From Streptosporangium nondiastaticum (GTDB lineage Bacteria > Actinomycetota > Actinomycetes > Streptomycetales > Streptomycetaceae): 62,505 bases of DNA. A model generated the notes under the pieces. The model did not search any database. It was not told the origin of the DNA and saw only the letters and a list, made by a program, of their open reading frames with translations. Location: contig NZ_PXWG01000030.1 of NCBI RefSeq assembly GCF_003011965.1, positions 1 to 62,505 of the forward strand, given 5' to 3'. Below, piece after piece: positions 36,795 through 44,542 of this stretch (its first letter is position 1; each line of letters begins with the position of its first letter). Position numbers and translations under genes: made by a program.

Positions 36795-38334
36795 CCCGCC
36801 GTCGGACGGCGGCGACACCTCCGGCGGCGCACGTGCCGGCCACGACCGCCACGGACGCCAGGACGATCCGGTCCCCGTACCGCACGTAGGGGCTGGTGCC
36901 CCCGCCCAGCGGCACGTCACGGACGACGGCCGTGCTGCGGCCGGTGCCGAGCGGCGGGCCGACCGCCCGGCCCCGCGGGTCCGCCACCACGCTCACTCCC
37001 GTCAGCGTCGAGTGCACCACCGGCCGCCAGGTCTCGGCGGCCCGCAGCGCGGCGAGCGAGGCGTGCTGCCACGGGGCCCAGCTGTCCTGGAACGTCGAGG
37101 TGGAGGACTGAGCGACGATCACCTGGGCGCCGTCGCGCGCCAGTTGCCGGCTCATGTCGGGGAACGCCGACTCGAAGCAGACCAGCGGGCCGAGCCGCAG
37201 ACCCTCCGGCGCGGAGCGGGTCGCCGGCAGCCGCATCACCACCTGGTGGTCGCCGCGCTTGCGGTCCTCGCCGGCCGCCTTGCCCACGGAGGTGGCCCAG
37301 CCCAGCAGCGAGCGCGCCGGCACGTACTCCCCGAACGGCACGAGCCGCATCTTGTCGTAGCGGTCCCCGGTCGGCCCGCCGGGGCCGACGAGCACGGAGC
37401 TCTTGAAGATGCCGGGCCGGTCCGAGCGGCGCGCGTCCACGTTGACCAGCAGGTCCGCGCCCACCGCGCGGGACAGTGCCGTGAGCCGGTCCCGGAGGCC
37501 GGGGTGCTCCGTGAGGTCGCCGCCGACGCCGCTCTCGCCCCACACGACGAGGTCCACCCGCTGCCCGGCCAGCCCCCGGGTGAGCGCCTCCTCACGCTCG
37601 AACCGGCGCTCGACGCTGCCCGTCCCGTCGACGACTCCCGGCTGCACGAGGGCGATCCGGACGGTGCCCGCGGAACGTGGCGAAGGCGCCCACACCCACA
37701 CCCCGGCGACGACCGCTGTACACGCCACCAGACCGACTAGTCCGGTGATACGCGCGCGAGAACCCCAAATGACCGTGGAAATCGCGGTGTTGAGGGCCAC
37801 GAGGAGGAAACTAACCAGCCAGATCCCGCCTACAGAAGCGAGCTTCAGGGCGGGTGCCACCTGCCACTGGCTCGCCCCGAACAGCCCCCACGGACCGCCC
37901 AGATACTCCCATGAACGGGCAAGTTCGACCATCAACCAGCCGGAGGGGACGGCGAAGAGGGCCCAAGCGGCCCGCACCGGGCCCGGTGAACCTCCCAGCA
38001 GCCGCTGGACCAGCACGCCCCACGGCGCCCACAGCAGCCCCAGCAGCGCTGCCAGCACCAGGATGAAGACGTGCAGGCTCGGCAGCAGCCAGTGGTGGAC
38101 GGCCAGCAGGAATCCGCCACCGCCGAGCCAGCCGTCGAGCGCCGCCCGCCGCGCGCCCGGCGCCGTACGGATCAGTGACAGCCAGGGCACGAGCGCCACG
38201 TAGGCCAGCCACCACAGGGACGGCGTGGGAAACGTGAGCGCGGGCAGCGCTCCCGCCGCCACTGCCGCCGCCGCCCGCGGCCAGGGCCGGGTCAGCAGCC
38301 GGGCGTACGGGCCGTCCGTCGGTCGCATCGTCAT
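36766..38334 (-). CDS. lnt: Apolipoprotein N-acyltransferase
   Basis: A 522-residue membrane enzyme that adds the third acyl chain to lipoproteins. Several N-terminal helices (~10-205) precede a nitrilase-like domain (~225-480). The Glu-Lys-Cys catalytic set is in VWGESGV, YDKMRLVPFGEY and GPLVCFESAFP. A final membrane helix anchors the C-terminus. ATG at 38334 has GGGAGG upstream. Streptomyces typically carry two Lnt homologues; this is one. Confidence 0.92.
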   Translation of the reverse strand: MTMRPTDGPYARLLTRPWPRAAAAVAAGALPALTFPTPSLWWLAYVALVPWLSLIRTAPGARRAALDGWLGGGGFLLAVHHWLLPSLHVFILVLAALLGLLWAPWGVLVQRLLGGSPGPVRAAWALFAVPSGWLMVELARSWEYLGGPWGLFGASQWQVAPALKLASVGGIWLVSFLLVALNTAISTVIWGSRARITGLVGLVACTAVVAGVWVWAPSPRSAGTVRIALVQPGVVDGTGSVERRFEREEALTRGLAGQRVDLVVWGESGVGGDLTEHPGLRDRLTALSRAVGADLLVNVDARRSDRPGIFKSSVLVGPGGPTGDRYDKMRLVPFGEYVPARSLLGWATSVGKAAGEDRKRGDHQVVMRLPATRSAPEGLRLGPLVCFESAFPDMSRQLARDGAQVIVAQSSTSTFQDSWAPWQHASLAALRAAETWRPVVHSTLTGVSVVADPRGRAVGPPLGTGRSTAVVRDVPLGGGTSPYVRYGDRIVLASVAVVAGTCAAGGVAAVRRRVRKPGPARP

Positions 38335-38669
38335 GGCGTGCCTCCCTGGGCCCGAACGGTCACCGCCGCCGTAGATCATCGATCATCCGTCCGCGCAACG
38401 TATGAGCGGGATCCGGCCAACCCTTAGGTTTTCGAACATCGGAGGATCATGGGGAAAAAACTTCGACATCGAGGTGCAATATTCCACCGCTGTCACTCAG
38501 GGGAAAAGCTCCTTTGGCCGGGTCCGGTCAGAAACGATCCGAAGTGAGCCTTGCATCCCGCGCTGGAAAGATGTGACCGGGTATGCGCCGCGGGTTATCC
38601 CCGGTCCACCCTGGGCAGGTACCGCGCAAAAGCGGACAGGAACGCTGCGAGCCGGCCTGGGGAGGCGCC
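38335..38669. other. 335-base AT-richer region between lnt and the terpene synthase gene
   Basis: Lower in G/C than the rest of the window. It contains a candidate -10 TAGGTT (38425-38430), a possible 32-codon open frame (38449-38547) and several A-rich stretches. It must contain the divergent promoters of lnt and the terpene synthase. No known RNA family was recognised. Confidence 0.5.
38449..38547 (+). CDS. Possible small leader ORF (32 aa)
   Basis: An ATG with GGAGG three bases upstream opens a 32-residue basic frame starting MGKKLRHRGAIFHRC and ending VRNDPK. A -10-like TAGGTT lies 19 bases before it. Spacing of the ribosome binding site is short and the codon use is not clearly Streptomyces-like, so this could be chance. 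It lies 122 bases before the terpene synthase start and could be a leader peptide. Confidence 0.25.
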   Translation: MGKKLRHRGAIFHRCHSGEKLLWPGPVRNDPK

Positions 38670-39869
38670 GTGACGGGCGTGCGAGATCGCATATCAGTAC
38701 AGCCCTTGGAGATCGTGCCCTTCTACTGTCCGATACCGCCGGCGGTGCACCCGAGCGTCCGGGAGATCGACCGCACCTCGGTCGACTGGATGCTCCAGCA
38801 GCAGCTCGACACCTCCGCCCACCAGCGGCAGCGCCTCGCACGGTGCGACTTCGGCGGCCTCACGGCCCGGACCATGCCCTACGGCCAGTCCGGACCGCTC
38901 TCCGCCGTGGCCAAGCTCCACGCCGTGCTGTTCTCCCTGGACGACGCCCTGTGCGACGAGTCGACCGCCACCGCCCACGGCCTGGCGCACGCGACCTCCC
39001 GCATCATGCGCGTCCTGGAAGCACCGCTGCCCGAGTGGCCGGACGACTCGCCCCACGCCGCGGCGCTGCGGACCGTACGCCTGGAGCTGGCCGAGCACGC
39101 GACACCGGGCCAGCTGCGGCGCTGGACCGAGGGCATGCGCACCTACCTGAGCGGCCTGGTGTGGGAGGCCGCCTGCCGTCGTGACCGGGCCCTGCCGTCC
39201 GTGAACGACTACGCCGCCATGTGGATGCGGGCCATCGGCATGGCCCCCTCCACCGCCCTGATGGACATCGCCGGAGGCTACGAACTGGACGACCGTGACC
39301 TGGACCGGCCCGAGGTCCGGGCCCTCACCGAGATGACCTGGACGCTCGTCGCCTGGGACAACGACTTCTACTCACGGAACAAGGAGATCCAGCGTGCCGG
39401 AGACAACCTCAACCTGATCGACGTCCTCGCCCAGGAGCGGGGCTTCGAGCCCGCCCGCGCCCAGGAAGAGGCCATGGCGATGCGCGACCGCGTCATGACG
39501 CTCTTCCTGCGCCTGCGCGAGCAGATCTGGCCCCGGGCCGGGGTGGAACTGCGCTGCTACCTCGTGGCGCTGGGCCACTTCATCCGCGGGCACCTGGACT
39601 GGGCCTCGCGCTGCGCCCGCTACCAGGACCCCTACGGGACCGCCACCGCCGTGGAGTGGTGGAAGCCGGCCCCGTCGGACGACAGCCCGGACCCGCTGCC
39701 GGTCCCCGCCATCGCCTGGTGGTGGGACCAGCTCGACACCGGCCGCTACCGGCGCAGCAGCAGCCGCCTCAGCGACCCCCACCACGAGCGCCGCGAAGCG
39801 GGCGGCTCCGCGCCGCCGGCCCGGACCGGCGGCGCCGGGATGGCCGGCTGCTCGGCCCGCTCCGGCTGA
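38670..39869 (+). CDS. Class I terpene synthase
   Basis: A 399-residue terpene cyclase of the bacterial type. The Asp-rich metal motif is D91-D92-x3-D96-E97 (LDDALCDE), the NSE triad is N231-S235-E239 (NDFYSRNKE), and the RY pair is R317-Y318. All elements for magnesium-dependent ionisation of a prenyl diphosphate are intact; the chain length and product are unknown. GTG at 38670 has GGAGG four bases upstream; GTG at 38679 is an alternative. The last 124 bases overlap the P450 gene on the other strand. The C-terminal ~35 residues are low-complexity. Confidence 0.88.
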   Translation: MTGVRDRISVQPLEIVPFYCPIPPAVHPSVREIDRTSVDWMLQQQLDTSAHQRQRLARCDFGGLTARTMPYGQSGPLSAVAKLHAVLFSLDDALCDESTATAHGLAHATSRIMRVLEAPLPEWPDDSPHAAALRTVRLELAEHATPGQLRRWTEGMRTYLSGLVWEAACRRDRALPSVNDYAAMWMRAIGMAPSTALMDIAGGYELDDRDLDRPEVRALTEMTWTLVAWDNDFYSRNKEIQRAGDNLNLIDVLAQERGFEPARAQEEAMAMRDRVMTLFLRLREQIWPRAGVELRCYLVALGHFIRGHLDWASRCARYQDPYGTATAVEWWKPAPSDDSPDPLPVPAIAWWWDQLDTGRYRRSSSRLSDPHHERREAGGSAPPARTGGAGMAGCSARSG

Positions 39870-41194
39870 GCCGGCGCGGGCGGCTCCGGCGCGGGCGCCA
39901 CCGTCTCCTCCGGAGGCAGCGGCGCCCGCGCCGTGAACCGGACCGGAAGCCCCGTCAGGTGACGGGACATCAGCGTGGAGCGGTACGCCAGATCCCGCTC
40001 CTCCACCGCGAGGGTGAGGTCGGGCAGCCGCAGCAGCAGGGCGTCGATGCCCTCGCCCGCGATCGCCCGGCCGATGTCCTGGCCCGGGCACTCGTGCTGA
40101 CCGCCGCTGAACGCCAGGTGCGAGCGGTTGCCGTGGACGGGGACGTCGGGATCGGGGCGGATCACCGTGTCCATGTTGGCGGCGGCCAGCCCCAGGATCA
40201 GGGCGTCCCCCTCCTTGATCTGCTGACCCGCCAGCTCCGTGTCCTGCGTCGCCCAGCGGCCCAGGATCGTGATGAACGGCGGCTCGTCCCACAGGACCTG
40301 CTCGACCGCGTCCGGCAGCGTCATGTGCCCGCCGGCCAGGGAGGCCTGGAAGCGGTGGTCGGTGAGCACCATCTTCAGGGTGTTCGCGATGAGGTTCGCC
40401 GTGGTCTCGAAGGCCGCGATCAGCACCAGCCGCAGATGCTGCTGCACCTCGTCGTCCGACAGCCCGGAGGGGTGCTCCAGCAGCCAGCTGGTGAAGTCGG
40501 CGCCCGGCTCGACGCGTTTGCGCGCCACCAGCTTGCGCAGCGTCTCCTGGACGAACTCGTTGCTCGCGATCGCCGTCTCGGTGCCCTTGATCATGTCCCG
40601 GGCGGCGTTGACCAGCTGGGGGCTGTACGCCTCCGGCATGCCCAGCAGCTGCGTCATCGCCATCATCGGCAGCTGCTCGGCGAACTCGTGCACCAGATCG
40701 GCCCGGCCCGAGGCGCAGAAGCGGTCGACGAGCTGGTTCGAGAACTGCGTGACGTGGCGGCGGATGCCGCGCTTGTCGAAGCGGGCGATGCTGTCGTTGA
40801 CGGCGCCGCGCCAGCGCTCGTGCTGCCGCCCGTCGGCGAAGACGCAGATCGGCTGCCAGGTGGTGATCGGCGTCAGCGGGTGGGTCGGCGCCACGCGGCC
40901 CTCGCGCGCCTCGATCCAGCGCCGGGAGTCGCGGGAGAAGCGCGAGGGGGTGCGCGCCACGTCGAGGTTCTCGCGGTAGCCGAGGACGAGCCAGGCCGGG
41001 ACGTCGTCGTGCAGCAGGACGGGCGCCACCTGGCCGTGCTTCTGGCGCAGCCGCTCGTACAGCCCCATCGGGTCGGCCTCGGCCTCCGGGCCGAAGAGCC
41101 GGGTGACGCCCCCGGGGCCGGTGGCGTGCGCCGGGCACTGCGGGGGAGGCCCGGCCGGGGAGGTGGTGCGGGGACGTTCGGAAGGGAGGGTCAC
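39746..41194 (-). CDS. Cytochrome P450, CYP157-like, without ExxR motif
   Basis: A 482-residue P450. The heme cysteine is C369 in FSGGQHECPG, and the I-helix reads LIAAFETTAN. The K-helix ExxR motif is replaced by EQVLW (298-302), as in the CYP157 family, where EQSLW was described. Residues ~425-482 are a Pro/Ala/Glu-rich tail ending in a basic RRSWWGSLRRLLLRR helix. The GTG at 41194 overlaps the GTPase stop, making it the last gene of the conservon operon. The tail overlaps the terpene synthase gene. Redox activity and substrate are unknown; the neighbouring cyclase product is the obvious candidate. Confidence 0.9.
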   Translation of the reverse strand: MTLPSERPRTTSPAGPPPQCPAHATGPGGVTRLFGPEAEADPMGLYERLRQKHGQVAPVLLHDDVPAWLVLGYRENLDVARTPSRFSRDSRRWIEAREGRVAPTHPLTPITTWQPICVFADGRQHERWRGAVNDSIARFDKRGIRRHVTQFSNQLVDRFCASGRADLVHEFAEQLPMMAMTQLLGMPEAYSPQLVNAARDMIKGTETAIASNEFVQETLRKLVARKRVEPGADFTSWLLEHPSGLSDDEVQQHLRLVLIAAFETTANLIANTLKMVLTDHRFQASLAGGHMTLPDAVEQVLWDEPPFITILGRWATQDTELAGQQIKEGDALILGLAAANMDTVIRPDPDVPVHGNRSHLAFSGGQHECPGQDIGRAIAGEGIDALLLRLPDLTLAVEERDLAYRSTLMSRHLTGLPVRFTARAPLPPEETVAPAPEPPAPAQPERAEQPAIPAPPVRAGGAEPPASRRSWWGSLRRLLLRR

Positions 41195-41829
41195 TGATGC
41201 TCCGTGGAGGCGGTGGTGAGCGTGTAGAGGTAGCGCATGAGGGTCAGCAGGGTGTCGCGGCAGGACGCGCGGTCGCGGGCGTCGCAGTCGACCATGGGCA
41301 CCGAGGGGTCGAGGTCCATGGCGGCGCGGAGCTGTTCCATCGGGTATCTGGGGGCCTGGGGGAAGCGGTTGACGCCGACGACGAACGGCACTCCCTTCTC
41401 CTCGAGACGCCCGATGACGTCGTAACTGACGTCCATGCGGCGGGTGTCGAGGAGGACGACCGCACCGAGGGCGCCCTCGAACAGGCCGTTCCACAGGAAC
41501 CAGAAGCGCTCCTGGCCGGGAGTGCCGAAGAGATACAGCACCAGCTGGTCGTTGATGCTGATCCGGCCGAAGTCCATGGCCACGGTCGTCTCGGTCTTGT
41601 GCTCGATCCCGGCGATGTCGTCCACGCCGACGCCGGCCTGGGTCATCGTCTCCTCGGTGGTCAGCGGCCGGATCTCGCTGACGGAGCCCACCAGGGTCGT
41701 CTTGCCGACCCCGAACCCGCCGACGATGACCACCTTGACGGCCGCGGTGGCCGAGGCCGGCAGCACGTCCTCGCTGCGCGGCCCCGCATAGGTCTCCAAC
41801 CCCGGGGAGTCAGAGCTTCTGTAGTCCAT
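41191..41829 (-). CDS. cvnD: Conservon GTP-binding protein CvnD
   Basis: A 212-residue small GTPase of the conservon type. The P-loop GGFGVGKT is at 37-44, the switch II DxxG region is LFGTPGQERFWFLW, and the NKxD position reads VNRF. It corresponds to the Ras/Arf-like GTPases of conservons, which with the kinase, roadblock and DUF742 proteins form a membrane signalling complex likened to a G-protein system. It overlaps the DUF742 gene by 20 bases and the P450 gene by four. Confidence 0.92.
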   Translation of the reverse strand: MDYRSSDSPGLETYAGPRSEDVLPASATAAVKVVIVGGFGVGKTTLVGSVSEIRPLTTEETMTQAGVGVDDIAGIEHKTETTVAMDFGRISINDQLVLYLFGTPGQERFWFLWNGLFEGALGAVVLLDTRRMDVSYDVIGRLEEKGVPFVVGVNRFPQAPRYPMEQLRAAMDLDPSVPMVDCDARDRASCRDTLLTLMRYLYTLTTASTEHQ

Positions 41830-42175
41830 TCATCACCGCCTCCAGAAGTTGTACGTCGGGCAGTGCCGCCGCCGGGACCGGCGGGCGGGCCTCCACGTGC
41901 CGGCCCGCCACCAGCTCCGTGAGCAGCAGGGTCAGCGTGCTGACCGGGAGCTCCAGATAGGCCGATATCTCGGCGACGGAGAGCGGGTAGGCGCACATCC
42001 TGACGATGGCGGCGTGCTCGGGCTGCAGCCCGGGGTCGGCCTCCGACCGGGACACGATCAGCGTCACCAGGTCGAGCTCCGTCTTCCGCTCCGCGCGGGC
42101 CTGGCCTCCGGTGAGGATGTACAGCCGGTCGGGGCTGCCGGGCGCCGTCGGGGAGCCGGGTCCTTCCGTACTCAT
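41810..42175 (-). CDS. cvnC: Conservon DUF742 protein CvnC
   Basis: A 121-residue DUF742 protein with a winged-helix-like fold: DRLYILTGGQARAE near the N-terminus, EHAAIVRMCAYPLSVAEISAYLELP in the middle, and the conserved LLEAVMNGLQKL end. It is the third conservon component and possibly links the GTPase to gene control. It overlaps its upstream neighbour by ATGA and the GTPase by 20 bases. Confidence 0.92.
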   Translation of the reverse strand: MSTEGPGSPTAPGSPDRLYILTGGQARAERKTELDLVTLIVSRSEADPGLQPEHAAIVRMCAYPLSVAEISAYLELPVSTLTLLLTELVAGRHVEARPPVPAAALPDVQLLEAVMNGLQKL

Positions 42176-42579
42176 GTCACCGGCCCGCCGACCCGCGGCG
42201 GGCTGGTGAGATGCGAACCGATGCGGGCCACCAGGTCCCGCATCCGCATGCCCATCAGCTCGGCGTCCACGTCGTCGTCGGCGAGCACCGCCAGGAAGGC
42301 CCCGGCCCCGGCGGCCATCAGATAGAAGAACCCGCCGTCGACCTCGATCACGACCAGGCGCATCTGCCCGTCCCCGTGCGGGAATTCGCCGGCGATCGCC
42401 GTCGAGAGGCTCTGCAGCCCGGCACAGGCGGCGGCCAGGCGGTCCGCCGCGTCCGGGTCGGTGCCGTGCTGAGCCATGCGCAGGCCGTCCGAGGACAGCA
42501 CGATCACGTGGCGGGTCTGCGGAACACTGGTTGCCAGGTCCTTGAGCATCCAGTCCATGTTGAGCCGCGGCTGCGTCAC
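42172..42579 (-). CDS. cvnB: Conservon roadblock/LC7 protein CvnB
   Basis: A 135-residue roadblock/LC7 domain protein: NMDWMLKDLATSVPQTRHVIVLSSDGLRMA at the start, then a GDGQMRLVVIEVDGGFFYLMAAG strand set. In conservons it interacts with the GTPase, like a GTPase-activating or scaffolding partner. GTG at 42579 with AAGGAAG upstream, four bases after the kinase stop. Confidence 0.92.
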   Translation of the reverse strand: MTQPRLNMDWMLKDLATSVPQTRHVIVLSSDGLRMAQHGTDPDAADRLAAACAGLQSLSTAIAGEFPHGDGQMRLVVIEVDGGFFYLMAAGAGAFLAVLADDDVDAELMGMRMRDLVARIGSHLTSPPRVGGPVT

Positions 42580-42583
42580 TTGG

Positions 42584-44095
42584 CTACTCTTCCTTGTCCG
42601 ACGGGATATCACTGTTCGCCCGGCCGGAGTCCGGCTCCAGGGACTCCCCGTTGATGCCGCGGTTGAAGGCGGCCAGCCACATCCCGGGCTGCTTGGGTGC
42701 CTCTTCCGGAGCGGCCGGTGCGGCGGGCGGGGCCGGCCGCTCCCGCCGTTCGGCCGCGCCCCGGCCGAACGGGAGCGGCGCGGGGCCGCGGCGGCGGCGC
42801 CGCTGCGGCAGCCCGCTGTCGCCGAGGGGCGGCGGGATGGGGTGCTCCATCATCGGCGGGGCGGTCTGCGGAGCGGGCGGGGGGATCTTCTGGCCCGGGC
42901 GGCGCTTGGACTTGATGGGCGGGAGCTTGGCCGCGCGGGCGATGTCGCCGCCGGGGTGCTTGCTGGCGGTGATCAGGTCCATGGGGATGACGAGCACGGC
43001 CCGGACCCCGCCGTAGGCGGAGGGCCGCAGCGACACCAGGAGGTTGTAGGTGCGGGCGAGGCGGCTGACCACCGCGAGGCCGAGCCGCGGCGCCTCGCCC
43101 AGGTCGTCGAGGTCGAGGTCGCCCTCGCGGGAGAGGACGCGGTCGGTGCGGCGGCGCGCCTCGTCGGTCAGGCCGACGCCGGCGTCCTCGATCTCGACCG
43201 CGATGCCGGACTGGATGTCCACGGCGGTCAGGTGCACCCGGGTCTGCGGCGGGGAGTAGCGGGTGGCGTTGTCCAGCAGCTCGGCCAGGGCGTGGATGAC
43301 CGGCTCGACGGCGGGCCCGACCACGGCGACGTCGGCCACCGAGTGGAGGTCGACGCGGCGGTACTCGAGGATCCGCGACATGGCGCCGCGCAGCACGTTG
43401 TAGAGGGGGATCTCGTTCTTCCACTGGCGGCCGGGGCGGGAGCCGCCGAGGACGGCGATGCTGTCGGCGAGCCGGCCGGTCAGGGCGTTGCCGTGGTCGA
43501 GGTGGAGGAGGTCGCCGAAGACGTCCGGGTCGTTGCCGTGCTTGTGCTCCATCTCCCGGATGTCGTAGGCCTGCTGGTGGACGATGGCCTGCATGCGGCG
43601 GGCGATGTTGACGAAGGCGCGCTGCGCGGAGTCGCGCAGCCCCTCCTCCGCCTGGACCGCCTCGATGACGGACTTCAGCACGGACCGGTGGGCGGTCGCG
43701 TAGCCGGGTTCGAGGTCGTGGGCGGGGAGGGTGTGGCGGAGCACGACCTCGGTGGGGGCGCCGCGCTGCAGGAGGTGGATGGCCCGGGGCAGCAGCTCCT
43801 TGGCCAGCCGCCGGGTCTCCGCCTCGTGCTGGTCGAGCTGGTAGCGCAGGCCGGCCTCCTGCTCGGCGCAGCGCCGGCGCAGGGCCGTGATGACCCGTCC
43901 CCGCCGGGCGGCCTCGGAGCTGGCCAGCGCCACCGCGACCGTGGCGGACGACCCGCACCAGGCCACGGGCACGCGGGCGTCGGGGGTGGCGGCGAGGATC
44001 GCCGTTCCCGTGCACACGGCCAGGACCAGGGGGGAGATCAGCCATATCAGAGCGGAGACGGGCCGCCGTTGAACTGACGAGCCGGTACCAACCAT
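42584..44095 (-). CDS. cvnA: Conservon sensor-like histidine kinase CvnA
   Basis: A 503-residue membrane protein. Two helices near residues 13-55 with a short loop are followed by a coiled-coil linker, a nitrate/nisin-type kinase core and an HATPase domain (~270-380: N box ELLDNATRYSPP, G box DAGVGL). A Pro/Arg-rich tail (~390-503) follows. No response regulator is linked. ATG at 44095 has GAGGA six bases upstream; the open frame further upstream is not used. It heads the conservon operon running to the P450. Confidence 0.9.
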   Translation of the reverse strand: MVGTGSSVQRRPVSALIWLISPLVLAVCTGTAILAATPDARVPVAWCGSSATVAVALASSEAARRGRVITALRRRCAEQEAGLRYQLDQHEAETRRLAKELLPRAIHLLQRGAPTEVVLRHTLPAHDLEPGYATAHRSVLKSVIEAVQAEEGLRDSAQRAFVNIARRMQAIVHQQAYDIREMEHKHGNDPDVFGDLLHLDHGNALTGRLADSIAVLGGSRPGRQWKNEIPLYNVLRGAMSRILEYRRVDLHSVADVAVVGPAVEPVIHALAELLDNATRYSPPQTRVHLTAVDIQSGIAVEIEDAGVGLTDEARRRTDRVLSREGDLDLDDLGEAPRLGLAVVSRLARTYNLLVSLRPSAYGGVRAVLVIPMDLITASKHPGGDIARAAKLPPIKSKRRPGQKIPPPAPQTAPPMMEHPIPPPLGDSGLPQRRRRRGPAPLPFGRGAAERRERPAPPAAPAAPEEAPKQPGMWLAAFNRGINGESLEPDSGRANSDIPSDKEE

Positions 44096-44542
44096 CGGGA
44101 TCCTCGGAACTCTAAAGAAGGCGTAACTGCGTCGGGGCCCGGCGCGGGGCATTCCCCGGATGTCTGCCGCGGGGAACGGCGCGGGCGCAGCACTTGTGCG
44201 CACCGTGAAGTAGTCGCCACAACCCGCTGCGCGACATGGAGCGTAGCCGGTCGGGCGGGGGTCCGGCGCGAAGTTGTCATATTCGCAGATCGGCCTGACG
44301 CGGGAATTCGAAAGGCTCCATAATGGCCTCGCGCTTCGAATTCCGAATGGGTTTACGAAACGTGTGAATATGTGTTCGGTGCAAGTGGGGCGTGTTTCCC
44401 GTGTTGCCCCTGGGGTCCACGAGGGCCCCGGGGGCGCCCGGGGCGAGGTCACGCTCCCGGGTGGTCCGTCTGCCGAACCCTGCCCCTGGCCTCACGGACG
44501 GGGCTAGGCTCGCCCCACCACATCTTCCGGGGAGACAACGCC
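44096..44542. other. 447-base divergent region between the conservon and the LAL-like gene
   Basis: It should contain the promoters of both flanking transcripts. A minus-strand TAGAGT (44114-44109) precedes the kinase gene, and TAGGCT (44505-44510) precedes the LAL-like gene. An AT-rich core at 44270-44380 holds a long inverted repeat. No gene or RNA family was recognised. Confidence 0.5.
44303..44344. repeat. Long inverted repeat in the conservon/LAL divergent region
   Basis: Perfect 10-bp arms GGAATTCGAA (44303-44312) and TTCGAATTCC (44335-44344) flank a 22-base interior that contains a further AGGC/GCCT pairing. It could be an RNA hairpin or a large operator. Confidence 0.7.
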
